A model generated the notes under the pieces. That model made no database searches. It was given only the letters and a program-made list of their open reading frames with translations, and was not told where the DNA came from. Below are positions 1-8,271 of a DNA stretch of 64,000 bases, piece after piece. The position numbers were made by a program, and so were the translations under genes. The stretch comes from an uncultured Faecalibacterium sp. (GTDB lineage: Bacteria > Bacillota > Clostridia > Oscillospirales > Ruminococcaceae), in the NCBI GenBank assembly GCA_934561555.1, contig CAKTGQ010000007.1, forward strand, positions 1 to 64,000, written 5' to 3'. Position 1 is the stretch's first letter, and every line of letters starts with the position of its first letter.

Positions 1-60
1 TTTTAACGATAATTCGCTACAAAATCCTTATGCTCTCGGGTTTTTAATAGCAGCCTGAGC
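1..60. repeat. Distal copy of ppdK 3' end (putative attachment-site half)
   Basis: These 60 bases match 10766-10825 in the same orientation with only two mismatches (positions 20 and 40). The other copy contains the last codons and stop of ppdK, and the match ends abruptly at base 61. A duplicated gene 3' end flanking an AT-richer block is the usual footprint of site-specific integration. The copy may extend left of the window, so its true outer edge is unknown. Confidence 0.8.
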
Positions 61-125
61 GGGTGCCAAAATTACAGGGCGTTTGGATTTGCAGTGGTGC
101 GTTGTTTGAAAATTTTCAGTTTGCT

Positions 126-1085
126 TTACTCCATCTCCGCAATGATCTTCTCCAAATTTTCTTCCTGCAAATAAAATTCCGGCAGTTTTGCTTTGTCATA
201 CCGCATATAGGGAACATCCTTCGTTCGCCGTTCCAGCAAGTTGGTGAAGAAGCGCTCCCAGCTGAAGAATTCGCTGCTCTCAATGAAATCTGCCGGGTGT
301 TCCAAAATTTCAGGAATATCCGGCTGTCCGAGCAAGTCTGCTTTCAAGAGCAGCCATTCCAGCGATTCCGGCAGGTACAAGCTGAACTTTGCGCTATCCT
401 CCTGCATCAGGCGATAAATGTCGTTCATCTGTGGGCCAAATGCTGCACCGTCTGCAATTATCAGAACCTTCTTGGATTTCATCGGGAACATCATTTGTTT
501 GATGTTATCTTTGCCTGCCGCAGAGATACAGACAATGCCGTATTTCTCACCGATTTTTGTAAACAGCTGATACCCGGAATTTGCATCCTCCGTCAGCAGC
601 TTTTCGACACATTCCATCTGCACATTGCTGGCTGTCAGCGAATCATAGACCGGGTACGCTTTATTATAAGTCCGTTTGAATCGACTGGTCGTCTTTTTTC
701 AGTTCCAGAATTGCATTTACGCTGTACGGCAGTGTACTCAGATCTTCTCTTGTCACAAGCACATAGTAGTTGTCCGTTTTCTGTGAATTGCACGGGCAAA
801 GTCAAGGCTTGAAACAAAGGCGCTGCCTTCATCCACAAACACAATGGTATCCTTAATGTCTTTCAGTTGAGCTTCCCAGAGTGCACCAGACAGGACTCTG
901 CACATTTTATCACAGACAATCGTAACGCCGCTTTTTCTACCATAGTTCTCATAGGCGCTCAACATCTCAACCAGTGTTGTCTTGCCCGTGGCACTGTCAC
1001 CACACAGAATCGTGATGTTGCGTTCCAGTTCTATGGTAAAAACGATCCGTTTGCTCCGAACTTCGGTTTTATGTTTACCGCTCAT
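126..1085 (-). pseudogene. Frameshifted P-loop ATPase, partner of the DUF4869 gene
   Basis: Reading leftward from the ATG at 1085, the frame starts MSGKHKTEV and carries a Walker A motif (GDSATGKTT, about residues 29-37) and a Walker B-like strand (TIVFVDEGS). After the DFARAI stretch it shifts at about 783-790. A second frame then runs to a T6 tract at 694-699, where a third frame takes over and continues to the stop at 126. Joining the three frames gives a smooth protein of about 320 residues, so one ancestral gene is broken twice. The second break lies in a homopolymer, so sequencing error is possible. It starts 9 bp after the upstream DUF4869 gene and was probably co-transcribed with it. 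The exact family and role are not recognised. Confidence 0.7.
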
Positions 1086-1094
1086 CTCATAGCC

Positions 1095-1538
1095 TCACAC
1101 GAACTTGAATGCAACCGGCATCAGTTCTTCCATGCTGTGTACCACATCACCTGTATTCAGAACTTTTACGCCCACCGGGAATTTTTTCTTTCCAAAATCC
1201 ATCAGGTGCCGCAGATTGATCGTCAGGTCTTTTTTCTTGGCCAATTTAAGAATAAAAGGTGCGCAGTTGTCACCACAAGTCGAGGCATTGAATATCTTTT
1301 CCGGGTCATTTGCCATAAGCAGCAGCGTTTTTGTGCCGCCAGACAAGCTCTCCGGCGGAATCACACCCAAAACTGGGCTTTCGATTGCATGAGGCCCCAG
1401 AACGTTAGATTTGTCGATCTTTTTGATAACTTCTTTCGCAAAATCAGAAGTCAACCATTCATCCTCATAAGTGTAGTTGAAATAAACCGACGTATTGTAG
1501 ACTGCTTCCGGCATATCTCCAAAGTAGATGTTCAGCAT
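1095..1538 (-). CDS. DUF4869 domain protein
   Basis: The product is 147 residues starting MLNIYFGDMPEAVYNTSVYF. An upstream in-frame start exists, but the sequence GAGGTG lies 6 bp before this ATG and decides the choice. The pattern (opening strand, a central SPVLGVIPPESLSGGTKTLLLM segment, then ASTCGDNCAPFI and NLRHLMDFG) matches my memory of the DUF4869 family of Clostridia, whose function is unknown. It is followed at 9 bp by the ATPase-like pseudogene, and such a pairing suggests a two-gene module. A good promoter lies directly upstream (1573-1601). Family assignment is from recall, not a search. Confidence 0.65.
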   Translation of the reverse strand: MLNIYFGDMPEAVYNTSVYFNYTYEDEWLTSDFAKEVIKKIDKSNVLGPHAIESPVLGVIPPESLSGGTKTLLLMANDPEKIFNASTCGDNCAPFILKLAKKKDLTINLRHLMDFGKKKFPVGVKVLNTGDVVHSMEELMPVAFKFV

Positions 1539-1572
1539 CGTATCACCTCGCAGACGTGAGTCACTTGCTATT

Positions 1573-1601
1573 ATTGTACCTTCTTTCTTCTCACAAAACA
1601 A
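1573..1601 (-). promoter_or_regulatory. Promoter for DUF4869 gene
   Basis: On the minus strand the boxes are TTGTTT, a 17-bp spacer and TACAAT. They end 35 bp before the ATG at 1538. Confidence 0.6.
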
Positions 1602-1606
1602 GACGT

Positions 1607-1648
1607 AAAAGGCTCTTGGCATCCCATTATAGAAGCTAAGAGCCTTTT
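1607..1648. terminator. Bidirectional terminator left of the RADAR operon
   Basis: An 11-bp perfect stem (AAAAGGCTCTT with AAGAGCCTTTT) encloses a 20-nt loop, with T runs on both strands. It sits just upstream of the DUF4869 promoter, so it probably ends transcription from the RADAR operon and separates it from the next module. Confidence 0.6.
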
Positions 1649-1809
1649 ATTACACTATGCAAATTTCAGTTGATTCCTATTTTTTCATTGTATATATAAC
1701 CTGTCAGCCTTCCCTACATTGTCATTTTCATCGACAAAGTACCTGTCGCAACTGAAAATGCCATCATATTATATCAATTTATTCGATTCGTTTTCTAATA
1801 ATTAGGCAT

Positions 1810-1980
1810 TCATAACGGTTCTTTGCCTAACGCATTTTCAGGTAATTTTTTACTGTTTTTCTTCAACTCAAGGTATCCTCTTGCCAGTTCAAGCGTCTTT
1901 TCCTCGGAAAACTCATTTGTCTCTATAATCCAATAAATAGGGCGAACCATGATAACGTAAAATGCAGCATTCCGACTCAT
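1810..1980 (-). CDS. Small hypothetical ORF downstream of the SLATT gene
   Basis: A 56-residue frame starts MSRNAAFYVIMVRPIYWIIE, continues with an acidic helix rich in Glu and Lys (EEKTLELARGYLELKK) and ends at 1810. It has no clear ribosome binding site. The composition looks protein-like, and it may be the tail of a decayed gene rather than a complete one. It is the only plausible coding sequence I see between the terminator at 1648 and the SLATT gene at 2085. A 9-bp inverted repeat (GGGCGAACC at 1940-1948, GGTTCGCCC at 1994-2002) spans its 5' end. Confidence 0.3.
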   Translation of the reverse strand: MSRNAAFYVIMVRPIYWIIETNEFSEEKTLELARGYLELKKNSKKLPENALGKEPL

Positions 1981-2084
1981 AAAATCGTTGTTCGGTTCGC
2001 CCTTGTTGTTTGGACTGCGTTATTTAGACTGATTTTTCTGATGTCCTGATACGCTTTCTGAATCCGCTTTCTCTTAATTTTGAA

Positions 2085-2909
2085 TCAAGTAATTGCGTCT
2101 TTTATCGCTTTCAGATTCAGCTTGTCCGGCAAATCCGAGAGCGGCATTTCTTTATTTTCCATGTTATCGACGAATTTTTCGTTGTTCTCGTTCATGATCT
2201 CCATAAAGCGAATCTTGAACGTCATATCTCTTTCGTCGCCGTCTTGGACATCATATGGCGCAAGCTCTTGGCTGTATTTCACCATCTCCATCTGAATCTT
2301 AGACAGCGAGTTCCTGTACCTTACCCAAGTTTCCTGGTACTTGTGAACACCGATGTGCTTTTCTTTTGCGTACAGTACAATGCTCAGTAAAGCCGCAGCA
2401 GCTAAAAAAAACGTTAAAAAGATAGAGAAATCAATATACTCTAGCTTATAAAATATACCCCCTACTACTCCTATAACGGCCTGAAAAGCAACTACTCCCT
2501 TTACACTGTCCAATATTCCATCTTTTTCTGCAAAGTTATTCTTTTGATTTCTTGTTGCGCCATCCGCAAAGATTTTATAGTTTTCCTTGACCAGCACCCA
2601 AAATTCTTCTTTGCAGCCAACGCATGTTCCATCGTTGCCTTTCCATGCTGCTTCCCAGCTGCCAAAAATATATTTGTTCAAATCCGTCTTTGCCTCAGAA
2701 GTCTTGTCCGCCGTTTTCTCTTCTGTTTTAGTCTTTACATTTTTATTAGAGGAATCTTTTTTCGTTTTTCCGTTGGATTTTTCTTCCGTCTTACTTTCTT
2801 TATTTTCCGGTTGAGATTCCTCGGATTTGCTGGAATCGTCAGGCTTGTCGTTGGTCTTTTTTAAGCATATAAACGATTTTATTTTGTTTATGCTCTCTTT
2901 TAACTCCAT
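2085..2909 (-). CDS. rdrD: SLATT-domain two-TM membrane protein, RADAR accessory (rdrD-like)
   Basis: The 274-residue protein has a Lys/Glu/Ser-rich low-complexity N-terminus (about 18-75). A soluble segment follows, then two adjacent hydrophobic helices (about 136-155 and 158-182), then a basic amphipathic helix beginning HKYQETWVRYRNSLSKIQ. This layout is that of SLATT proteins, two-helix membrane modules found in defence loci and thought to act as membrane-damaging effectors or membrane anchors. It follows the deaminase gene by 9 bp. Some described RADAR loci carry a SLATT gene as accessory, which supports the operon assignment. The long charged linker between N-terminus and membrane part is unusual. 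Confidence is good for the membrane topology and moderate for the family. Confidence 0.7.
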   Translation of the reverse strand: MELKESINKIKSFICLKKTNDKPDDSSKSEESQPENKESKTEEKSNGKTKKDSSNKNVKTKTEEKTADKTSEAKTDLNKYIFGSWEAAWKGNDGTCVGCKEEFWVLVKENYKIFADGATRNQKNNFAEKDGILDSVKGVVAFQAVIGVVGGIFYKLEYIDFSIFLTFFLAAAALLSIVLYAKEKHIGVHKYQETWVRYRNSLSKIQMEMVKYSQELAPYDVQDGDERDMTFKIRFMEIMNENNEKFVDNMENKEMPLSDLPDKLNLKAIKDAIT

Positions 2910-2918
2910 TCCTCATTT

Positions 2919-5690
2919 TCACCTCTGAAAACTCTGGTCATTTCCCATCTGGCGGATATGATCCAGCCACTCATAAATATCCGACTTTTTGTACTTCGGT
3001 TTTTCATCTTCGTCACAGATAAGTTCTGCCGCACGCGCCATCAATGCGTATTCGTTCTCCAAGCTTGTGAAGAACACGCCGTTGTCGTCCGTATTGATTG
3101 AAACATTCAACTGCATACACGCTTCCTGTTCCGCGCTGCTTGCAAGATACTTGTTATAAAACCGATACAACGGGTGCTGTGCATACTCGCGGAACGTACT
3201 GATCAGCGCATTCGACGAAGGATTTGTCTCGATGGCAAGTCCATATTGCGCAACTTGCGTGCGCATCCACTTCTGGATGACCGAACATGCTCTTGCATAA
3301 TCCTTCCGAATGGGGACGGTGATTTTTCTCCATCCAGCGTCCTTTATCTGAGGATTAAAATGATAATTGTAGTACAAGAGCGAACACTCCGGAATATACC
3401 GATCCTCGAAGGTCGGCGGAAACCGCTGATTCACATCCTCTACCTCAAAGCAGTCCGGTGTAAATTGTCCTTTTTGATAGAATCCATCCCGATAAAGCTT
3501 TGGATCATCGCCGCGAAGTGTCCACGCCTTGTAATAGATCTCAATGTTAAAATTGCAGCGATGCTCATGATAGCCCCGAGTATCCGAAGCTTCCTCATAC
3601 GCCCTTTCTGCACGCTGCATAATGCCCGCAAGCTCCTCCTCATCCATATTTACCAGATAGATCTCACGGAAATAAATATCGAATTGCTTTACAATGTAAT
3701 CCTTGAGCGGCTGAAACTCTTCCGTCCCTATTCTTTCCAGCGCATGATACATCCATGCCAGATTATCCAGATAGTCGTGTGCATAAAGCGACACCTGATA
3801 GGCTTTTCCTTTATACCACGCCTCCGGGTCGATGCCCAGCACAATGGCGTGTCCGATTCGGTCTCCGCAATCCAGATTCAAGAAATGAATCGCCTCGTCA
3901 ATCGCACGCAAGCCGTCTATGACATCCAAAAAATCTTCTCCAGCATGATAGGTCTTTCGCAGACGCTTTAAGGTAGGGCTTGTCACCCAATTTCCCTCCA
4001 GCGCACTGTTTCCAAGCAGCCGAAAAACGGGCGCAAAAACCTCCGGTCTGCATCCGATCTCCTGAGACGCTGCATCGATTCCCTTGACACGTGAAGCCGT
4101 GTTCGGATATTCTGCCCGGAATCGAAGCAAAGCACGCGCCTGTATCTCCAACCGTCGTCTCAGTTCTGCATGACGGCATTCCCGCCGCTCAAACTCTATT
4201 GCAAGGATACCTTGCGGCCTTTCTGCCCTTCGGATGTCTCGCCGTTTGATGAAATGGAACACATAATAGAACCGCTTCTTGAATGCGTCCAGATCAAAAC
4301 CATTTCCGTCCAGCCCCACCAATTCCGGCTCTTGCAGAGAATCACAGATTGCTTCATCCAACTGTGAAATAAAATCATAGTCCCCTTCTGCCGTATTGTG
4401 GGGCGATATTCGTGCTTCGATTTCAAGAAGATACGGTGTTTTCAAAAGCGGTTCTTGCACGGCCAGCTTCGTGCTCAAAATGCCTGTCTCTCTGCCACTG
4501 GTGAAAAAATACCCGTGTCGACCCTGATATTGTTGAAAATTATCGAAGCCCACATGGTTATTGACCTGCACCATATAGAAACGCAATTCATTTTGCAAAC
4601 ACAAATATGCGTAAAACAGATTATGCTCTTCCGGGCTGAGGCAGCGAGTCTCCATCTTAGCATAAATATCCCGGAACATACTGTACAAGAACCACCGTTC
4701 CCCATACAGAACATACTGTGTTTCATGGCTTTCTGTGATTGAAAACGGGAAAAGTGAAAGCGCGTAATCCGGATAATCATTTAATCCAAACTGAGAAAAC
4801 GCGCTCTGCAAATCAGAAATCGCCAGTATCAGTTGTTCCGGTGACTGCAAAAGATAGCGAACATATTCTAGCGAAATAAAGTTATTTCGACAGCTTTCAT
4901 TTTCCGCGCTATAGCCACACAGCCGGGTACAGAGATAAAAGCGAATCAATGCTGCCTGCAAATGATGCACAATCAGCGGGAATACTTCATTCTTCTGCTC
5001 TCCAGAACTGTTGAGCAGATCATCAATATACTGCCTTGGAAATGGGACTCTGCTCTGTCTCTCGATCCTACACAAGGACCTCTCAAACTGATCATTGCAG
5101 ACCGAATTCATCAGGTTTATCCATGACACCTGAAAATACGGAATAGAGGCAAACAAGTGAAAATGATGATCTGAGATCCCCCGCTCCACAACAGCATTCA
5201 GCTGATAATTATTGTGGTGGAGAACATATTCCCAATCAAATTTATTTCGCGGCCCAGATCCATGTCGTGCGTCCAAAAACGCATACATTGCAGACACCGG
5301 AATTTCTTCTCCGATTTCCTTGGCAAGTTTGCGCCATGACAGCAGTTGATTGTACTGACAAGTGACCGGCTCCGTGTCCGTGAGAAGAAGTTCATTCGTT
5401 TCCAGCAAAAGCGTAAACACATTAAGCCGACCATATCTTGCAATACGCAGCCCGTGTGCATCCTGGTCGCAGATATAATCTGCAATCGATTCCACCATTT
5501 GCAAACATTCCAAATGGCTATAATTTAAGTATTGTTCTTCATCCTTGCACATGTAGGCAGCCGCCGTCTGATATGAAATATCATCATAAGCCAGTCTACC
5601 CGCAAGGATTTCCTGCACGTCCACACGACGAAGCAGCACCTTCGTCAGTGAAACCAGATTATTAGTCAGAAGAACTGTTCTATTCATCAT
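2919..5690 (-). CDS. rdrB: RADAR divergent adenosine deaminase RdrB
   Basis: The 923-residue protein carries the metal-binding and catalytic signatures of the adenosine deaminase superfamily spread over a very long chain. They are HFH at 176-178, the RIGHA motif with H614, ETNPSSN at 821-827 and NTDD with D868/D869. Ordinary adenosine deaminases are about 350 residues, so the large insertions fit RdrB, which assembles into big shells. RdrB deaminates adenosine to inosine on RNA or nucleotide substrates during phage infection, together with the ATPase RdrA. Its start lies 5 bp after the rdrA stop with no clear Shine-Dalgarno sequence, suggesting translational coupling (ATG at 5690 or 5687). 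The SLATT gene follows directly. All four signature motifs are present, so the enzyme looks intact. Confidence 0.85.
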   Translation of the reverse strand: MMNRTVLLTNNLVSLTKVLLRRVDVQEILAGRLAYDDISYQTAAAYMCKDEEQYLNYSHLECLQMVESIADYICDQDAHGLRIARYGRLNVFTLLLETNELLLTDTEPVTCQYNQLLSWRKLAKEIGEEIPVSAMYAFLDARHGSGPRNKFDWEYVLHHNNYQLNAVVERGISDHHFHLFASIPYFQVSWINLMNSVCNDQFERSLCRIERQSRVPFPRQYIDDLLNSSGEQKNEVFPLIVHHLQAALIRFYLCTRLCGYSAENESCRNNFISLEYVRYLLQSPEQLILAISDLQSAFSQFGLNDYPDYALSLFPFSITESHETQYVLYGERWFLYSMFRDIYAKMETRCLSPEEHNLFYAYLCLQNELRFYMVQVNNHVGFDNFQQYQGRHGYFFTSGRETGILSTKLAVQEPLLKTPYLLEIEARISPHNTAEGDYDFISQLDEAICDSLQEPELVGLDGNGFDLDAFKKRFYYVFHFIKRRDIRRAERPQGILAIEFERRECRHAELRRRLEIQARALLRFRAEYPNTASRVKGIDAASQEIGCRPEVFAPVFRLLGNSALEGNWVTSPTLKRLRKTYHAGEDFLDVIDGLRAIDEAIHFLNLDCGDRIGHAIVLGIDPEAWYKGKAYQVSLYAHDYLDNLAWMYHALERIGTEEFQPLKDYIVKQFDIYFREIYLVNMDEEELAGIMQRAERAYEEASDTRGYHEHRCNFNIEIYYKAWTLRGDDPKLYRDGFYQKGQFTPDCFEVEDVNQRFPPTFEDRYIPECSLLYYNYHFNPQIKDAGWRKITVPIRKDYARACSVIQKWMRTQVAQYGLAIETNPSSNALISTFREYAQHPLYRFYNKYLASSAEQEACMQLNVSINTDDNGVFFTSLENEYALMARAAELICDEDEKPKYKKSDIYEWLDHIRQMGNDQSFQR

Positions 5691-5695
5691 ATTTT

Positions 5696-8227
5696 TTACA
5701 TATTATTGGTAAAATCGTTCCGCATACTGGTCTGCAAACGGATCTGCTTGGAAATATTTTTAAAGAACTCTCTCAGCATGACTCCCACCGGGCTTACCTG
5801 CTGTTTATTATTCTGGCTGGCAAAAATCTCTTTGACAAACGGGCATTCTTCAAATGCCGCCTGAAAATCAGCGCTGCTGCCCTTTGAGCCTTTATAAAAT
5901 TTTGTTTGCTCACCAAGCTGTATCGACAAATTGTTGTATGCTCTGCAGCAATATCCCAACGCCTTATCACTGTCAATTTCCGGAGGCATACCATTCCGCG
6001 AAGGATTAGCCAGTCGTTTGAAGCTGTTATACGTCAAATCAAATTGATGGATCGGAACAGCGAGTGACCCATATTTTGCGCTCCACACTTCATAGTCATG
6101 GCGCATAGAAGCATCTTCTACAGCTTTTCGCAATCTGCTCTGCGGCATCTCATGCTTTATCGATTCAAAGTAATTCTTGAATGCCCTTATCAATGCTTCT
6201 TCCATAAATGCAAAGTATGTTTTCCAATCAAACGAATTGACGCAGAAATTAAAAACTCCAAAGTTTCCAGATATTTTATTTTCAATAGAAACCACAAGAC
6301 TTCTATCTGTACTGGATTGTTCCTCAGCAATTTTAAATGCGAAGGGTTTTTCAACTCCCATCGCCTTTAAATTGGTAAAAAACATCATTTGAACCTCAAC
6401 TGATCGAACTATATCAGTGATAAGTTTTTCCCATCCACCATCCTTTGGAAACTTTGCACTTACCATATAAATATTCTGAATGTTTTCGATATCGCTTGCC
6501 CAGAAAGAATCTGTCCGGATTTTCATATTTTGCTGTGGGATAGGCGCATATACCATGCATTTCACTTCTGGAAGCATCTTATTTGTCCACCTGCCGGAAA
6601 TCGAAGTTCCCATTACGTCCAGAATCGTTTTATGTGCAAGTTCGGCATCCTTTCCGGATGCTGCCGTACAGCTGAAATAAAGCTGATTCAACTCCGCTGT
6701 GTACAAAGCCAAAATACACTGAACCAGCCGTTTTGGTGCACCCGCTGTTCTGGAGTATTGATACATAGCCCAGAACAGATTGCCACAGCTGTATGCTTCA
6801 TTCCGCATATTTTCTGTTCCAATCCTATCCAGTAATTTTTCGCTTCGATATCCAATCGAATAGGTCAACAGTTCCTCAAAGAATTTTAAACCTTTATCGT
6901 GCAGATTTTCCGAGTAAAACGTAGATGTAATATAGTCCAACAGCCTATTGCAATTTTGGACAATTACAGAACTAGAAGGTTCTGATTTCATCTCATCCAG
7001 AAGCTTTAAAAAATCATGCTCATCCCGGATATTCCGTCGGTCAAAGAAATGGATTCCAATTCCTTTTGCATCAAAGTAAAGTCCGGTCCTTGCTGCAAGA
7101 AGATGAAGGGTCAGTTGTTTCGCTACTACGGCTGTCTTTTCAAACCCAAGTTTCTCTGCCATTTCCTGTGGCAATTCAATTTCCAGACATTGATTTCTTG
7201 AAAGTTCGCCACTCCACACATTGTGTCTGAAATCTGGCATTTGAACAACCCGGTGGGAAGGAATAATTTTTGTAATAAACTGATTTGTCTGCGGATAGAC
7301 ATCCAGCTCTGACATTTCATACTGCTTTTGCAGGTGATTCGTGCAACTTTTGCGCAGCAAAAAATCTGTCGTTGACAACAAAACAATGATACGTGGAAAC
7401 ATCAGATAATCATAGATTTGTTCCATCAGCGTATATACATCTTTTGTTGCTCCGTTTTTCACCCGCGGATCATAGCGATCCACGTCATCAAGCGCAATTA
7501 CCAGAAAGCTTGTTCGCCGCAAACCTGAGTAGCTGTTTTCTCCGGCCCAGTCAAAAAAGTCCAGATAATCCGTCACCAATTTTGCAAACGAATTTATCAC
7601 AGTCTGGCTGCTGGATAATGTCTGAAGGGTATGCAACGCCGACTCACCATCTGAGATGCATTCAACTTTTGCGCTCCGCAAATATCGAAAATTCCGAAAA
7701 ACTGCATCAAACTCCTGATAGACACCGCGCAGCCTTTCCTGGTAGGAATTTCTTGTTCTCGTTGTCGCATTTTTCACGAAATTGACCAGATTATTCAGCA
7801 TCCGTGCCAAAATGATTTCAATGATGTCATCATTTTCTTTCAGGGCATTGACATCCACACAAGGTAATGTGATATAACGGGATCGTTTTACAAATTCTGC
7901 CTGTTCCGAGCTATACGAAAAAATCTCCGAGATCTCATTTCTCTCCGGGTTGAAATCTTTCAATGCCCATTGAAATGATATCATCGCCGAAGTTTTTCCC
8001 ATTCCTCGGTCGCCTGTAAACGCAATGACATTGTTGCTGTGATGCCGGAACTCTCCATCCTGAATGTGCTGTGCGTTCTGTACCGCTTCACAGACGATTC
8101 TCGATGCGTGCTCATATTGTTTTTTAAATGCAGGATTTTTTCCATGCTCTAACACATAGCTATCTTTTAATATATTATCGTACTGCAGTAAAACACCCTT
8201 CGGATTCTCCCGGTTTTCCTGTCCCAT
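5696..8227 (-). CDS. rdrA: RADAR P-loop ATPase RdrA
   Basis: The protein is 843 residues from the ATG at 8227, which has AGGA 7 bp upstream. An in-frame ATG at 8260 would add 11 residues but lacks a good ribosome binding site. Numbered from the longer start, Walker A is GDRGMGKTS (83-91), and a hydrophobic strand LVIALDD followed by VDRYD (about 253-263) is Walker B. The rest is a large helical region without recognisable repeats. Size, the KAP/AAA-like P-loop and the immediately downstream adenosine deaminase identify it as RdrA. RdrA forms a ring that assembles with RdrB and is thought to feed substrate to the deaminase. It lies 44 bp downstream of the 499-residue gene. Confidence 0.8.
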   Translation of the reverse strand: MGQENRENPKGVLLQYDNILKDSYVLEHGKNPAFKKQYEHASRIVCEAVQNAQHIQDGEFRHHSNNVIAFTGDRGMGKTSAMISFQWALKDFNPERNEISEIFSYSSEQAEFVKRSRYITLPCVDVNALKENDDIIEIILARMLNNLVNFVKNATTRTRNSYQERLRGVYQEFDAVFRNFRYLRSAKVECISDGESALHTLQTLSSSQTVINSFAKLVTDYLDFFDWAGENSYSGLRRTSFLVIALDDVDRYDPRVKNGATKDVYTLMEQIYDYLMFPRIIVLLSTTDFLLRKSCTNHLQKQYEMSELDVYPQTNQFITKIIPSHRVVQMPDFRHNVWSGELSRNQCLEIELPQEMAEKLGFEKTAVVAKQLTLHLLAARTGLYFDAKGIGIHFFDRRNIRDEHDFLKLLDEMKSEPSSSVIVQNCNRLLDYITSTFYSENLHDKGLKFFEELLTYSIGYRSEKLLDRIGTENMRNEAYSCGNLFWAMYQYSRTAGAPKRLVQCILALYTAELNQLYFSCTAASGKDAELAHKTILDVMGTSISGRWTNKMLPEVKCMVYAPIPQQNMKIRTDSFWASDIENIQNIYMVSAKFPKDGGWEKLITDIVRSVEVQMMFFTNLKAMGVEKPFAFKIAEEQSSTDRSLVVSIENKISGNFGVFNFCVNSFDWKTYFAFMEEALIRAFKNYFESIKHEMPQSRLRKAVEDASMRHDYEVWSAKYGSLAVPIHQFDLTYNSFKRLANPSRNGMPPEIDSDKALGYCCRAYNNLSIQLGEQTKFYKGSKGSSADFQAAFEECPFVKEIFASQNNKQQVSPVGVMLREFFKNISKQIRLQTSMRNDFTNNM

Positions 8228-8271
8228 GTCTATATCCTCATTCCTTAAAAGCCAGCTCATTCAGCCCAAAA

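Noticed and set aside
1..60. tRNA gene 3' end as the attachment site
   Set aside because: The repeat matches the ppdK coding end, and no tRNA-like arms or CCA end are present.
63..812. 249-codon plus-strand frame at the left end
   Set aside because: It lies opposite the frameshifted ATPase. The opposite strand carries Walker motifs and protein-like sequence, and this frame has none.
5696..8260. Longer rdrA start at 8260
   Set aside because: No good ribosome binding site precedes it, whereas the ATG at 8227 has AGGA at ideal spacing. The longer start cannot be excluded.
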